Counted from the stretch's first letter, positions 25,892-35,183 are shown. The stretch: DNA of 64,000 nt from Lacihabitans sp. CS3-21 (GCF_024343675.1 NZ_RJUD01000009.1:62001-126000), one strand, 5' to 3'. Notes: generated from the letters alone by a model not told the origin. Program-made: numbers and translations.

Positions 25892-26491
25892 ATGACTTTT
25901 AGATATTTGTTTTTTTTAATGGTTTTTTCTCAATTAGCTAAGGCTCAGTTGAGTGCAAAATCTGACAGTGCCTTGGTTTTAGAAGATTATTGGGAGATTG
26001 AGCTCAGTCCAATTATAGACCTCAACGAAATTGTTAACTATGTTCACAATGATCCATTCAATTTTTTCTTTGCTAACAACATACCTGGTGGTAATCCATT
26101 GGCAAGAGAAATTTCGGTAAACTCGTTTTATGGCACCAGGAAACATCCAGTTCATCATGTTTTGAAATTTCACCGAGGTATAGACTTGCAAGGTGTTAGT
26201 GGAGAGCAAGTAATTGCAAGTGGAAACGGTAAAGTGATAGACGCAGGCTTTAGAGAGGACCTAGGAAATTTTATTAAAATCAAGCACAAATATGGTTTTG
26301 AATCTATTTATGGACACTTGAGTAAGATTTCGGTCAAAAAAGGTCAAGTGGTAATCAAAGGGCAAAACATTGGTAAAGTAGGCTCAACAGGAAAAGTTAC
26401 TGGGCCACACCTGCATTATACATTAAAAAAGAACGAGACCTATCTGGACCCGTTCGATTTTCTGTTTATGACTTTTGAAAAAGCTTTTTGA
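25892..26491 (+). CDS. Exported M23 family metallopeptidase
   Basis: A 199-residue LytM-type endopeptidase acting on peptidoglycan in the periplasm. It has a signal peptide (MTFRYLFFLMVFSQLAKAQ). The zinc site is complete: HRGIDL (His and Asp), and the C-terminal GPHLHYTL HxH, with the general-base region IYGHLS between. There is no LysM domain or coiled coil, so it is the catalytic domain only. It converges with glmS, with 3 nt between the stops. Confidence 0.92.
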   Translation: MTFRYLFFLMVFSQLAKAQLSAKSDSALVLEDYWEIELSPIIDLNEIVNYVHNDPFNFFFANNIPGGNPLAREISVNSFYGTRKHPVHHVLKFHRGIDLQGVSGEQVIASGNGKVIDAGFREDLGNFIKIKHKYGFESIYGHLSKISVKKGQVVIKGQNIGKVGSTGKVTGPHLHYTLKKNETYLDPFDFLFMTFEKAF

Positions 26492-26494
26492 GTA

Positions 26495-28333
26495 TTATTC
26501 TACCGTAACTGATTTCGCCAGATTTCTTGGCTGATCCACATTCCGACCTCTCATCACCGCAATGTAGTAAGAAAGTATTTGAAGAGGAATTACCGTAAGC
26601 AAGGGTTGTAATATCTCATCTGTATTGGGAACTTCAATGGCAAAGTCAACCATCTTTTTGACTTCTATGTCACCTTCTGATACAATGGCAATTACTCTAC
26701 CTTTTCTAGCTTTTACTTCTTGAATGTTGGATACAACTTTTTCATAAGAACTATCCTTGGTGGCTATAAATACTACAGGCATATCTTCATCTATCAAAGC
26801 AATCGGACCGTGTTTCATTTCCGCTGCAGGGTATCCCTCGGCATGTATGTAAGATATTTCTTTAAGTTTCAAAGCTCCCTCTAGTGCTACTGGGAAATTC
26901 AAGCCTCTTCCAAGGAAAATAAAATTAGAAGCAAAAGTGAAGAGTTTGGAAATGTCTTTTATCTCTTCCGCACTTTTCAAAATCTCTTCCACCTTCGAAG
27001 GTATCGCCGACAATTCTATCAACAATCTTCTGTAAGTTTCGTCATTAATGGTCCCTTTGGCTTGAGCAGTGGCAATGGCTATCATGGTGAGCACTGTTAC
27101 TTGAGCTGTAAATGCTTTTGTACTGGCCACGCCTATTTCTGGTCCAGCATGCGTATAAACTCCAGCTTCTGTAATTCTTGAAATGGATGACCCAACTACA
27201 TTACAAACACCTAAAATAATAGCACCTTTAGATTTTGCTAATTCCAGAGCTGCTAAGGTATCTGCTGTTTCGCCAGACTGAGAAATTGCAATTACAAAGT
27301 CGCCTTCCTTGATGATTGGATTTCTGTATCTGAATTCTGAAGCATATTCAACTTCCACATTGATTCTAGCTAGCTCTTCAAAAAGATATTCTCCTACCAA
27401 ACCCGCATGCCAAGAAGTGCCGCAAGCCACAAATACGATACGTTTAGCTTTGGCTAATTTCGAAATGTGATTTCTCAAACCACCTAGTTGAATGATTGCT
27501 TCGTCAGGATTTACTCGTCCTCTTAGACAATCGGCGATGGATTTAGGCTGTTCGAAAATTTCTTTAAGCATGAAGTGGTCATAACCGCCTTTCTCAATGG
27601 CTTCTAGCTCTAGCTCAACGGTTTGAACATAAGGATCTTGCTCTTCATTTTGAAGATTTTTGATAGTTAAGCCATCTTTATTGACAACCGCAATTTCCAA
27701 ATCGTCAAGATAAACAACTTCTTTGGTGTACTCTATAATTGGTGTAGCATCAGAGGCAAAGAAATACTCATCTCTACCTATTCCGATTACTAAAGGACTG
27801 CCTTTTCTAGCCGCTACAAGTTCGTCAGGATTTTCAGCATCCAAAACAACAATGGCATAGGCTCCAACAACTTCTTTGAGTGCAATTCTAACAGCCTCTG
27901 GTAAATCGCATTTCTTGGTTTTTTGGATTTCTTCGATGAAATTTACCAAAACTTCTGTGTCGGTTTGGCTATGGAATATGTATCCCTTATTGGTCAGTAT
28001 CTGTTTTATGGAAGAATAATTTTCGATTATTCCATTGTGGATGATGGCAAATCTACCTGAGTTGGATTTGTGTGGGTGAGCATTTACGTCATTAGGTTCT
28101 CCATGTGTAGCCCACCTTGTATGTCCAATGCCCACGTGGGCAGATATTAAATCTTTATTCAGTATGCTTTCAAGGTCAACAACCTTTCCTTTTTTCTTAA
28201 AAACCCCTAAGCCATTTTCATTGATGATGGCTATACCCGAACTGTCATAACCTCTGTATTCTAATCTTTTTAGTCCTTTTAAAATCAAAGAAGCTGCGTC
28301 TCTTGGTCCTATGTAAGCTACTATTCCACACAT
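26495..28333 (-). CDS. glmS: Glutamine--fructose-6-phosphate aminotransferase (isomerizing)
   Basis: A 612-residue cytosolic enzyme that makes glucosamine-6-phosphate, the first committed step towards peptidoglycan and LPS amino sugars. The glutaminase domain begins at Cys2 (MCGIVAYIGPRDA). Two SIS domains follow (FVACGTSWHAG, AISQSGETADT and the later FLGRGLNFPVALEGALKLKE), and the conserved C-terminus DQPRNLAKSVTVE is intact. I saw no glmS ribozyme in its 37-nt leader. Promoter element at 28377-28384. Confidence 0.97.
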   Translation of the reverse strand: MCGIVAYIGPRDAASLILKGLKRLEYRGYDSSGIAIINENGLGVFKKKGKVVDLESILNKDLISAHVGIGHTRWATHGEPNDVNAHPHKSNSGRFAIIHNGIIENYSSIKQILTNKGYIFHSQTDTEVLVNFIEEIQKTKKCDLPEAVRIALKEVVGAYAIVVLDAENPDELVAARKGSPLVIGIGRDEYFFASDATPIIEYTKEVVYLDDLEIAVVNKDGLTIKNLQNEEQDPYVQTVELELEAIEKGGYDHFMLKEIFEQPKSIADCLRGRVNPDEAIIQLGGLRNHISKLAKAKRIVFVACGTSWHAGLVGEYLFEELARINVEVEYASEFRYRNPIIKEGDFVIAISQSGETADTLAALELAKSKGAIILGVCNVVGSSISRITEAGVYTHAGPEIGVASTKAFTAQVTVLTMIAIATAQAKGTINDETYRRLLIELSAIPSKVEEILKSAEEIKDISKLFTFASNFIFLGRGLNFPVALEGALKLKEISYIHAEGYPAAEMKHGPIALIDEDMPVVFIATKDSSYEKVVSNIQEVKARKGRVIAIVSEGDIEVKKMVDFAIEVPNTDEILQPLLTVIPLQILSYYIAVMRGRNVDQPRNLAKSVTVE

Positions 28334-28376
28334 ATATTATTCTTGAAATATTACAATTGTTTTTACGTCCTAAATG

Positions 28377-28384
28377 CAAAAATA
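28377..28384 (-). promoter_or_regulatory. -7 promoter element of glmS
   Basis: The minus strand reads TATTTTTG, matching TAnnTTTG, with a predicted start near 28370 and a leader of about 37 nt. The rest of the 331-nt space up to 28664 holds only AT-rich sequence and the terminator of the DUF4270 gene. Confidence 0.5.
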
Positions 28385-28647
28385 TTAATTATTTTTCAAG
28401 AAAAAGCCTAATGATTTTTTAAATAAATTTAAAATTGAGGAATTACTTACTTAACGGGTAATTATATGGTTTTTTTTATAATTCATTGAAATTCGGCGTG
28501 TTGTAGCAGGAGAAGAAAAAGTTTCCAAGACCCAGGAATGAAGCGTATTTAACAATTAGAATCTAGCTTTTCTGAAAATTGAATTATTAGAAAATATAAA
28601 TAGAAGTAAAATCAACAATGAAAATATTCATATTTTTTGCAAAAAAA

Positions 28648-28666
28648 AAGAGCTACAAGAGCTCTT
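28648..28666 (-). terminator. Rho-independent terminator of the DUF4270 gene
   Basis: Stem AAGAGCT / AGCTCTT with a 5-nt loop. The minus strand continues into nine T. The hairpin overlaps the stop codon. Confidence 0.8.
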
Positions 28667-30014
28667 AATATTTTGTATAATATATTTTTAATTTTGGTTT
28701 GGTAAACACCGCTCGACGGAGATTGTCATTGGCCAATAGACCGTTACCAGATGTGGTAACTACTGCAGGCATTATCATCAATCCATTTGAGTTAACTGTT
28801 TTATTGGTGATTTTTTGGAGGTAATTCGTAATATCCAAGTTCACAGTGTTGGTGGAATCAACCAAAGAATACACAACACCTGACAAGTCGTTACCAATTG
28901 GAGTTAGGTAGGTCAAAGCGTTTGAACTATTACGCGTTTGTTGATTTCTCGAGCCCACTTCAGCCAGAACAAAATTGAATAGCTTGGGATGCAATCGATT
29001 AACAGACTCGGCTTTTAAACTAAATTCAAGAATTGCTTTACTTACTCTGATATTTGATCCTAAGTTCTTTAAGTTGTTAAAATTGATTTTGGTGCTAATT
29101 CCACTGCCACCCTGGACGAAAGATGTATTATTGGTAAGTTTTGCACTCAATTCATTTTTGGCTTTCGAAAGTTGCGACAACACACTAGTTGATCTGTCGA
29201 AACTTAAATATGAATGTCTCGGGCCGTTCAGGTCAAAGGCATAATTATATTTAGTAGTATCTCCTTGATAGTGCCAGTTGGCAATTAAAGTACTAGTGGC
29301 TGCACTCAAAGGGCCAGTTATGAAAGAATAAACGGCCTTGTTGGTGCCTTCAGGTACTATTGCAAAACCTTTTATGGCTGAAGAGAATTTAGAATTATCT
29401 GATCCTGTTGTAGGAGCGGCATTTAATATTTCCTGAGCAATACTTTTAGGCAAATCTATAAACACCGCAATGCTCGTATTAGAATCACTTACGAATGATT
29501 TTGAATTAATTCCAAATCTTGCCAAAGATGCTCCTTCATAATCTATGCTTTCGTCTCCATTATAGTTTTTGGAATAATCCATAGGGCTTTTTAGCCTATA
29601 AATGTTGTAAAAACTTCTTGTAATTGTGTCGCCATAAATCAATCCTGAGTTTACGATCCTAAGTCTCAATGAATCAGCAATAGGATTGGCTTTAACACTA
29701 AATGTATCTAAGGCAGTTGTTCCGGAGCTAGTGGCGTAAGTAACCAATGATGGCTGAAAATATGCAGATGCTTTTATTAGGCCAAACACTGGGTCGTTAA
29801 CCATTCCAGCAAGAATATAATTGGACTTTCCGTTGACTGTGGAGTCAGCTAAAATCGTAGAAATATCTAAACTTAAGGTGTCGCTGTAAGCAGATATGGC
29901 ATCTGCATTTCCATCAAAATCAAAACCAATTTCTGAGGGGTTTTCACAAGAGAAAAATAGGACAGTGATAAGCAATAAGCTTACTTTCTGTAAGTCAATA
30001 AGAATTTTTTTCAT
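28665..30014 (-). CDS. DUF4270 family lipoprotein
   Basis: A 449-residue envelope lipoprotein of the DUF4270 family, which is restricted to Bacteroidota. The lipobox is in ITVLFFSCENPSEIGFDF, with the acylated Cys followed by the family's characteristic N-P-x-E-I-G-F. I chose the ATG at 30014 because it opens the lipoprotein signal. A longer frame from 30113 would overlap the upstream gene and hide it. The C-terminal part has beta-rich sequence and ends at KLKIYYTKY. Function unknown. It lies 7 nt after the one-domain glycogen synthase gene. Confidence 0.92.
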   Translation of the reverse strand: MKKILIDLQKVSLLLITVLFFSCENPSEIGFDFDGNADAISAYSDTLSLDISTILADSTVNGKSNYILAGMVNDPVFGLIKASAYFQPSLVTYATSSGTTALDTFSVKANPIADSLRLRIVNSGLIYGDTITRSFYNIYRLKSPMDYSKNYNGDESIDYEGASLARFGINSKSFVSDSNTSIAVFIDLPKSIAQEILNAAPTTGSDNSKFSSAIKGFAIVPEGTNKAVYSFITGPLSAATSTLIANWHYQGDTTKYNYAFDLNGPRHSYLSFDRSTSVLSQLSKAKNELSAKLTNNTSFVQGGSGISTKINFNNLKNLGSNIRVSKAILEFSLKAESVNRLHPKLFNFVLAEVGSRNQQTRNSSNALTYLTPIGNDLSGVVYSLVDSTNTVNLDITNYLQKITNKTVNSNGLMIMPAVVTTSGNGLLANDNLRRAVFTKPKLKIYYTKY

Positions 30015-30021
30015 AAAATAA

Positions 30022-30831
30022 TCAATCTGCCAGCTCCGTGTAAAGGTTAAAGAATGTTTCAGCGGAGTTTTCATCATCAATAAAAGAATCAATTTGTCTG
30101 TCTGCCGTTTCATTCAACGCATTTTTTATTGAATCATTCAAAGATGGGTTTGCCGTAACAACTACATCGGCATATTGACATCCAATTTTTATGAACCCGA
30201 GGAAATCTTGTGACCTTAGATTGGCCAAGTTTTCGTCGCTTATATCCATCATCTTTACTTTTGGAAACATATCGTCTGTGAATTTGTGCTCGAAAACGTT
30301 GTTATAAACTGTAAAAATGGTTTTGGTATTCTTAAAAATAGGGTCGTTTTTATAAGTAGTTTTTAAGTACAACGGAATCAACGCGGTCATCCAGTCTGTG
30401 CAATGTACTACGTCAGGAGCCCATCCAAGTTTCTTCACAGTTTCTAACGCACCCTTACAGAAGAAAATTGCACGCTCGTCATTGTCATCATAGAAATTTC
30501 CAGTTTTGTCAGTAAAAACAGTTTTTCTTTGGAAATAATCTTCGTTGTCTAAGAAATACACCTGAAGTTTAGCAGATGGAATAGAAGCAACTTTGATAAT
30601 CAAAGGTTTTTCTTCTTCACCAATGCTAATATTGATTCCTGATAGTCTAACGACCTCATGTAATCTGTGCTTCCTTTCGTTGATAAGTCCAAATCGCGGT
30701 ATCAATATTCTTATCTCCATGCCTCTTTCCTGCATTTCCTGTGGGAGTTTCCTTAACAAAGAAGCAATTTCTGAAATTTCTAAAAAAGGGTCAATTTCGG
30801 AGGAGATGTATAAAATACGCAGTTTACTCAT
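30022..30831 (-). CDS. Glycogen/starch synthase-like protein, GT5 N-terminal domain only
   Basis: A 269-residue protein equivalent to the first Rossmann domain of GT5 glycogen synthase. It has the ADP-glucose-binding N-terminal area (ILYISSEIDPF), FFCKGALETVKKLGWAPDVVHCTDWMTALIPLYL, and TIFTVYNNVFEH. The second nucleotide-sugar domain with the catalytic E-x7-E motif is absent, so it cannot be a normal glycogen synthase. This one-domain form is recurrent in Bacteroidota next to DUF4270, panC and glmS. A regulatory or sugar-nucleotide-binding role is inference. Confidence 0.85.
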   Translation of the reverse strand: MSKLRILYISSEIDPFLEISEIASLLRKLPQEMQERGMEIRILIPRFGLINERKHRLHEVVRLSGINISIGEEEKPLIIKVASIPSAKLQVYFLDNEDYFQRKTVFTDKTGNFYDDNDERAIFFCKGALETVKKLGWAPDVVHCTDWMTALIPLYLKTTYKNDPIFKNTKTIFTVYNNVFEHKFTDDMFPKVKMMDISDENLANLRSQDFLGFIKIGCQYADVVVTANPSLNDSIKNALNETADRQIDSFIDDENSAETFFNLYTELAD

Positions 30832-30881
30832 AAAAAACCAATAATGTATCTAAAATATAGTATTTGAAACAAATACGGCTG

Positions 30882-30889
30882 CAAAGATA
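30882..30889 (-). promoter_or_regulatory. -7 promoter element of the GT5-DUF4270 operon
   Basis: The minus strand reads TATCTTTG (perfect TAnnTTTG), with a TTG 23 nt upstream as a possible -33 element. Leader about 44 nt. Confidence 0.65.
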
Positions 30890-31000
30890 CTAAAAAATAA
30901 TCTATTAATATGCAAGTGTTTGAAACAAATTAAACTAAAACATTTTGTCTAAGGCCTTAAATTGGTAGTTTTTTGGTTTAATTTGTACATATCAATTCTC

Positions 31001-32413
31001 TTACAAAGGAGAAATTCTGCAGGTGTTTTCTTCTCTGACTATTTTTAGACCCAAATAAATCAAATGCTGGTTGGTGAAGTCAAATATGGAAAGGTTACTT
31101 TCTATGCATAGGTTGAAGTACTCCTGAAGCGATTCTCCAAATACTTTTTCGCATATATTCTGAATATCCTGATATTTGTAGCCTCTTTTTTGGTCTCCGA
31201 ATTTTTTCCAGATTTTTCTCATTACGTCATCTAGTGACTTTTTCTCTTTATGTTTTTGCCTTATTTTTAGATCCAAAATCAGTGCTACAATTGCTCCTTT
31301 GCTGTAAACGCTCACTTTTTTGTTGGGAGTGCCTTTTTCGTAACCATCCACCCAAAGGTCAAAACTGCTTTCTAGTAGTGATTGCGATGCATTATCGGCT
31401 TCTTCAAAGTGCCTCCTGAAAGTAGTTTCGAGTTCATGAAGATATTCGGCATAGCTTATAACTCCACTTTCAAATAGTATTTTGTCGCCATAATAAGTTG
31501 TAAATCCCTCGGCCACAAAACAAGTTTCAAAATAGTTTTCTTGGTTATAATTGTACGGAAGAAGTTCTTTGGGGCGAATCTTGGCGATATTCCAAGCATG
31601 AAAGAGTTCATGAGATGCCAAGCCCAGCAGGTCGTTATAATAGCTTTTTGGCAAAACTCCATTTTCACCCAAAACCATCATGGTTGAATTTCTGTGCTCT
31701 ACGCCATGGTAATAGGTGTTTTCAGGCACAATCAACATAAAATGATAATCTTCCTCAGGAAACTCACCGAAAATTTGAATTTGTGTCTCCGCTATTTTTG
31801 ATAAATCATCAATCAACTTTTGTTGGTCAATCTGGAAAATGCCTTCAATCCAGATATGAAAGACCACATCGCCAACTGAAAAGGTCTCATGAAAAATATC
31901 TTTTGAAAGAATGAATGGAGAATCAAAGAAGTGATGAAAATCCTTTGGAAATAGTCTTAAATTATGTCCTTTTTCTATCAACGGCTGAATTCCACAAGAA
32001 AACTGATCATCAGTATGTTGCCTTTCTATGGTCACCTCAAAACGCTCATTGATTCGTTTGGGTAAGTACATGCACAAATTTACTGGATTAACATAAACAA
32101 TGTGCTTGTTTACGAAGCTTGAGCCGGCATTGAGGTCTTTTGCATAATATTGGTAGCTAATTTCGATGTCCTTGTTTTGAGTTTCGTGAACATTCCAAAC
32201 GTTTTTTTTTGTTTTTTGCCAATGGAGTTTTTCGCCATTTTGTGTGTTTGCACTGAAATTTAAGACGTTTTTTGCGAAATTTTGCAATTGATATCTTCCC
32301 GGTCTCCACATGGGCAAATGAAACTCCAAGCTTTTTTCAATTACTTTCGGTATCAAAATCCTGATTTTTACAAGGTTGTTTTCGGGAAGAAATGAAAAAA
32401 AGTATTGAATCAT
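31001..32413 (-). CDS. M61 family metallopeptidase without PDZ domain
   Basis: A 470-residue glycyl-aminopeptidase-type enzyme. The N-terminal beta domain contains LEFHLPMWRPGRYQLQNFAKNV. The zinc site is HELFH at residues 268-272 (LASHELFHAWNIAKIRP), with the third ligand Glu302 in CFVAEGFTTYYGD. Most M61 members are about 590-620 residues and end with a PDZ domain. Here the protein stops after the helical catalytic part. No signal peptide is seen, so it is probably cytoplasmic. Divergent from rpmH. Confidence 0.9.
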   Translation of the reverse strand: MIQYFFSFLPENNLVKIRILIPKVIEKSLEFHLPMWRPGRYQLQNFAKNVLNFSANTQNGEKLHWQKTKKNVWNVHETQNKDIEISYQYYAKDLNAGSSFVNKHIVYVNPVNLCMYLPKRINERFEVTIERQHTDDQFSCGIQPLIEKGHNLRLFPKDFHHFFDSPFILSKDIFHETFSVGDVVFHIWIEGIFQIDQQKLIDDLSKIAETQIQIFGEFPEEDYHFMLIVPENTYYHGVEHRNSTMMVLGENGVLPKSYYNDLLGLASHELFHAWNIAKIRPKELLPYNYNQENYFETCFVAEGFTTYYGDKILFESGVISYAEYLHELETTFRRHFEEADNASQSLLESSFDLWVDGYEKGTPNKKVSVYSKGAIVALILDLKIRQKHKEKKSLDDVMRKIWKKFGDQKRGYKYQDIQNICEKVFGESLQEYFNLCIESNLSIFDFTNQHLIYLGLKIVREENTCRISPL

Positions 32414-32447
32414 TAGAACTTGAGTTTTTTTATTACAAAATATTTGA

Positions 32448-32455
32448 TACCTTTG
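32448..32455 (+). promoter_or_regulatory. -7 promoter element of rpmH
   Basis: TACCTTTG is a perfect TAnnTTTG match. The start would be near 32462, giving a leader of about 38 nt before the rpmH ATG. Confidence 0.7.
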
Positions 32456-32499
32456 CAGTCCAATTCAGAATCGAGGAACAAAATTAATAGAAAAAGGAT

Positions 32500-32655
32500 A
32501 TGAAACGTACATTCCAACCATCAAATAGAAAGCGTACCAACAAACACGGATTTCGTGAGCGTATGTCTACTCCAGGCGGAAGAAGAGTAATTACAGCTCG
32601 TCGTGCTAGAGGTAGAGCTAAACTATCGGTTTCGGATGAAAAATCTCACAAATAA
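32500..32655 (+). CDS. rpmH: 50S ribosomal protein L34
   Basis: A 51-residue, strongly basic ribosomal protein. [20 protein letters not shown] and the [20 protein letters not shown] tail are unmistakable. Compared with the E. coli protein it has a short extra C-terminus (DEKSHK). It is followed by a hairpin terminator and then rnpA, the classical gene pair. Confidence 0.97.
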   Translation: MKRTFQPSNRKRTNKHGFRERMSTPGGRRVITARRARGRAKLSVSDEKSHK

Positions 32656-32686
32656 GATTTGAGGTTTTACATTTTATTAAGATATT

Positions 32687-32708
32687 AGCCGCTTATTGCG
32701 GCTTTTTT
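32687..32708 (+). terminator. Terminator or attenuator between rpmH and rnpA
   Basis: Stem AGCCGC / GCGGCT with a TTATT loop and a T run directly after. It ends 14 nt before the rnpA start codon, so it would limit rnpA expression relative to rpmH. Confidence 0.8.
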
Positions 32709-32721
32709 CATATATACCTCA

Positions 32722-33102
32722 GTGAACAAAAAGCATAGTTTTGGTAAAAAGGAGCGAATAAAAAGTAAAAAGGTGATTTCGGCACTGTTTGACCGTACAT
32801 CTCCTGTCAATCATTCTTTTTTGATTTATCCATACAAGGTGGTATATGCCAAAGCAGAAGGTGAAACCCTAGAACAACTCCCTCAAGTGCTGATATCGGT
32901 TTCAAAGCGGAAATTTAAAAACGCTACCGACAGAAATACCATTAAAAGACGAACCAAAGAAGCCTATAGGTTAAATAAATTAGACTTTTCTGGGTCAATT
33001 TCACTCGCATTCATTTATGTTGCCAATGATATTTTGGAGTTTTTTGTGCTAGAAAAAGCTATGAAGAATGTCTTAGCTCGGCTTGAAAAGGAAACTCGTT
33101 AG
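32722..33102 (+). CDS. rnpA: Ribonuclease P protein component
   Basis: A 126-residue basic protein that assists the RNase P ribozyme in 5' maturation of tRNA. The start is GTG. The RNR signature is clear: VSKRKFKNATDRNTIKRRTKEAYRLNK (residues about 62-88). It begins shortly after the rpmH terminator. Its last 30 nt overlap the 3' end of the convergent membrane protein gene. Confidence 0.95.
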   Translation: MNKKHSFGKKERIKSKKVISALFDRTSPVNHSFLIYPYKVVYAKAEGETLEQLPQVLISVSKRKFKNATDRNTIKRRTKEAYRLNKLDFSGSISLAFIYVANDILEFFVLEKAMKNVLARLEKETR

Positions 33103-33405
33103 AAAACTTGCAGCCAAGGAGGGGAAAAAGCTTACGTGAGACACAAAAACGGCTTCATCGGGCTTCAAAGCCTGATAACCTGCTAATTGCAATACCCAAT
33201 AGCCTGTAATAATTATGGCGATTTGAATAAATGCAAGAATCCAGCCTTTCTTAGGCTCCAACAAGCCATACACCAAAGAAAAAAGGACTATGAATAAGAG
33301 TGAAATATAGATGCTTTTCGAAAAGTGAATGATGGTCACTGCACAGACCGATAAACTGAGGCACAATAAAATGTTTTGGACAAATGATAATTTTGGTATT
33401 GTCAT
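33073..33405 (-). CDS. Small integral membrane protein, unknown function
   Basis: I do not recognise the family. The 110 residues form about four hydrophobic segments with few charges. The pattern LFSLVYGLLEPKKGWILAFIQ lies between segments 2 and 3, and the last loop carries ALKPDEAVFVSHVSFFPS. Its 3' end overlaps rnpA by 30 nt on the opposite strand. The long hydrophobic frame with an ATG start supports a real gene. Confidence 0.65.
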   Translation of the reverse strand: MTIPKLSFVQNILLCLSLSVCAVTIIHFSKSIYISLLFIVLFSLVYGLLEPKKGWILAFIQIAIIITGYWVLQLAGYQALKPDEAVFVSHVSFFPSLAASFLTSFLFKPS

Positions 33406-33509
33406 TGCTGATGTTTACTTTGGTGCAAATGTAAAGATTTTGGCTTTTTATTAAACTATAAACGATATCCTTATTTTTTGCGTTTTATAACATTACTGAA
33501 TAAAAAATA

Positions 33510-35183
33510 ATGAAGAATTTTTTTCTGAAAACTAATAAAAAACTTAGACTTTTCCTCTTGGGATTTTTACTGATGGTCACCATCGGGTTTTCAGCTTATA
33601 AAGTTGACGACAGGCTTTTTGAGATAGCCAAAAATTTGGATGTTTTTGCTACTATGTACAAAGAGCTGAATGCTCTCTATGTAGACGAAATAAATCCAAC
33701 CAAGGCGATGAGGGTGGGTATTCAAGCCATGTTGAAAGAGCTCGACCCTTATACGGTGTTTTATCCTGAAGACGAAATAGAGGATTATTTCACGATGAAT
33801 GTTGGGGCTTATAATGGCATAGGAGCTACCATAGAATACTTTGAGGGAAAACACGTAGTATCCATGTTGTATGAAGATTCACCTGCAGACAAGGCAGGAA
33901 TAAAGATTGGGGATCAAGTACTTAAAATAAACAATGTTGACGTTACTGACAAAACTGATGCTGAATTTGGAAGATTGCTGAAAGGCCAAACAGGTACTTC
34001 TGTAAAATTGTCTTTGGAAAGAGTAGGGCAGAGCAAGCCTTTGCAAATAAGCGTGGGCAGAGATGTAATAAAAACACCTAATGTGCCACATTATGGCATG
34101 ATCAATGACGAAGTAGGGTATATCCAACTCACCGATTTTAGTAGAACAGCAGCCAAAGAAATTAAAACTGCCACTTTGGAGCTCAAAGACAAAGGCATGA
34201 AAAACTTGGTACTTGACCTTAGGGGAAATCCAGGCGGATTATTGAATATGGCAGTGGAGATTTGTAATTTTTACCTTCCAAAGAACCTTTTGGTGGTCGA
34301 GACCAAAGGAAAAGTAAAGGAATGGAACTACAAGTATCAAACTAAAGAACAACCATTAGATACTGATATGCCGATAGTGGTTTTGATCAATGGGCGTAGT
34401 GCTTCGGCCTCCGAAATTGTAGGGGGAACCTTGCAAGATTATGACAGAGCCGTACTCATTGGCCAGCGTTCGTTTGGAAAAGGTTTGGTCCAAATCACCA
34501 AAGATTTGAGCTACAACACCAAAATGAAAGTTACTACATCTAAATATTACATTCCTTCTGGTAGGTGTATTCAGGCAATCGATTACGGTCATAGACAAGC
34601 CGATGGTTCATTTGGGAAGTTGCCAGATTCTTTGCGAGTACCTTTTAAAACTAAAAATGGACGTATGGTATTAGATGGAGCAGGAATAGATCCTGATATT
34701 ACTACCAAGTCGGCAGACCAGTCAGATTATGTCAAGACTTTGGTTAAAAATAAGATGATTTTCTACTTTGCAAACAAATTTTATTTTGACAACCAAAACG
34801 AAAAACCCAAAGAAAACTTCAGTTTAGAGAATAAAACAATGGGTGAATTTGAGTCTTGGCTTAAAAACCAAAAGTTTGTTTATGAGACTGCAGATCAAAA
34901 AGGTATAGATGCCCTGATTAAATCTTCAAAGGAAAGTGGAGATTATTCAAAAATGAAAGCGAATTTGGACGACTTGAAGAAGGTGGCGGATTTGAATACA
35001 CAAGGTATGGTAAAGAAAAACTGGGAGCAGATAAAAGAAGCTTTGGAATTAGAAATTTTGAGCAGGTATTATTACCAAAAAGCCATGAAGTTCGTGGCGT
35101 TTGAAAAAGACAAAGATATTCAGGAGGCTCTAAAGCTTTTCGGTAATCCCCAAAAATACAAATCTTTATTAGCCGGTAAATGA
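33510..35183 (+). CDS. S41 family C-terminal processing peptidase
   Basis: A 557-residue CtpA/Prc-type protease. It has an N-terminal membrane or signal segment (about 12-27), then a PDZ domain (about 85-170, GIGATIEYFEG, SPADKAGIKIGD). The tail-specific protease core follows, with VLDLRGNPGGLL, the nucleophile Ser in NGRSASASEIV and the catalytic Lys in GQRSFGKGLVQ. About 170 residues follow the core as a helical extension. It probably acts in the periplasm on envelope proteins. Its stop overlaps the tsaB start by 4 nt. Confidence 0.95.
   Translation: MKNFFLKTNKKLRLFLLGFLLMVTIGFSAYKVDDRLFEIAKNLDVFATMYKELNALYVDEINPTKAMRVGIQAMLKELDPYTVFYPEDEIEDYFTMNVGAYNGIGATIEYFEGKHVVSMLYEDSPADKAGIKIGDQVLKINNVDVTDKTDAEFGRLLKGQTGTSVKLSLERVGQSKPLQISVGRDVIKTPNVPHYGMINDEVGYIQLTDFSRTAAKEIKTATLELKDKGMKNLVLDLRGNPGGLLNMAVEICNFYLPKNLLVVETKGKVKEWNYKYQTKEQPLDTDMPIVVLINGRSASASEIVGGTLQDYDRAVLIGQRSFGKGLVQITKDLSYNTKMKVTTSKYYIPSGRCIQAIDYGHRQADGSFGKLPDSLRVPFKTKNGRMVLDGAGIDPDITTKSADQSDYVKTLVKNKMIFYFANKFYFDNQNEKPKENFSLENKTMGEFESWLKNQKFVYETADQKGIDALIKSSKESGDYSKMKANLDDLKKVADLNTQGMVKKNWEQIKEALELEILSRYYYQKAMKFVAFEKDKDIQEALKLFGNPQKYKSLLAGK

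Noticed and set aside
28334-28664. Possible glmS riboswitch or other leader RNA upstream of glmS
   Set aside because: The predicted leader is only about 37 nt, and no ribozyme core is visible.
30015-30113. Longer N-terminus of the DUF4270 protein
   Set aside because: It overlaps the upstream gene by about 90 nt and hides the lipoprotein signal.
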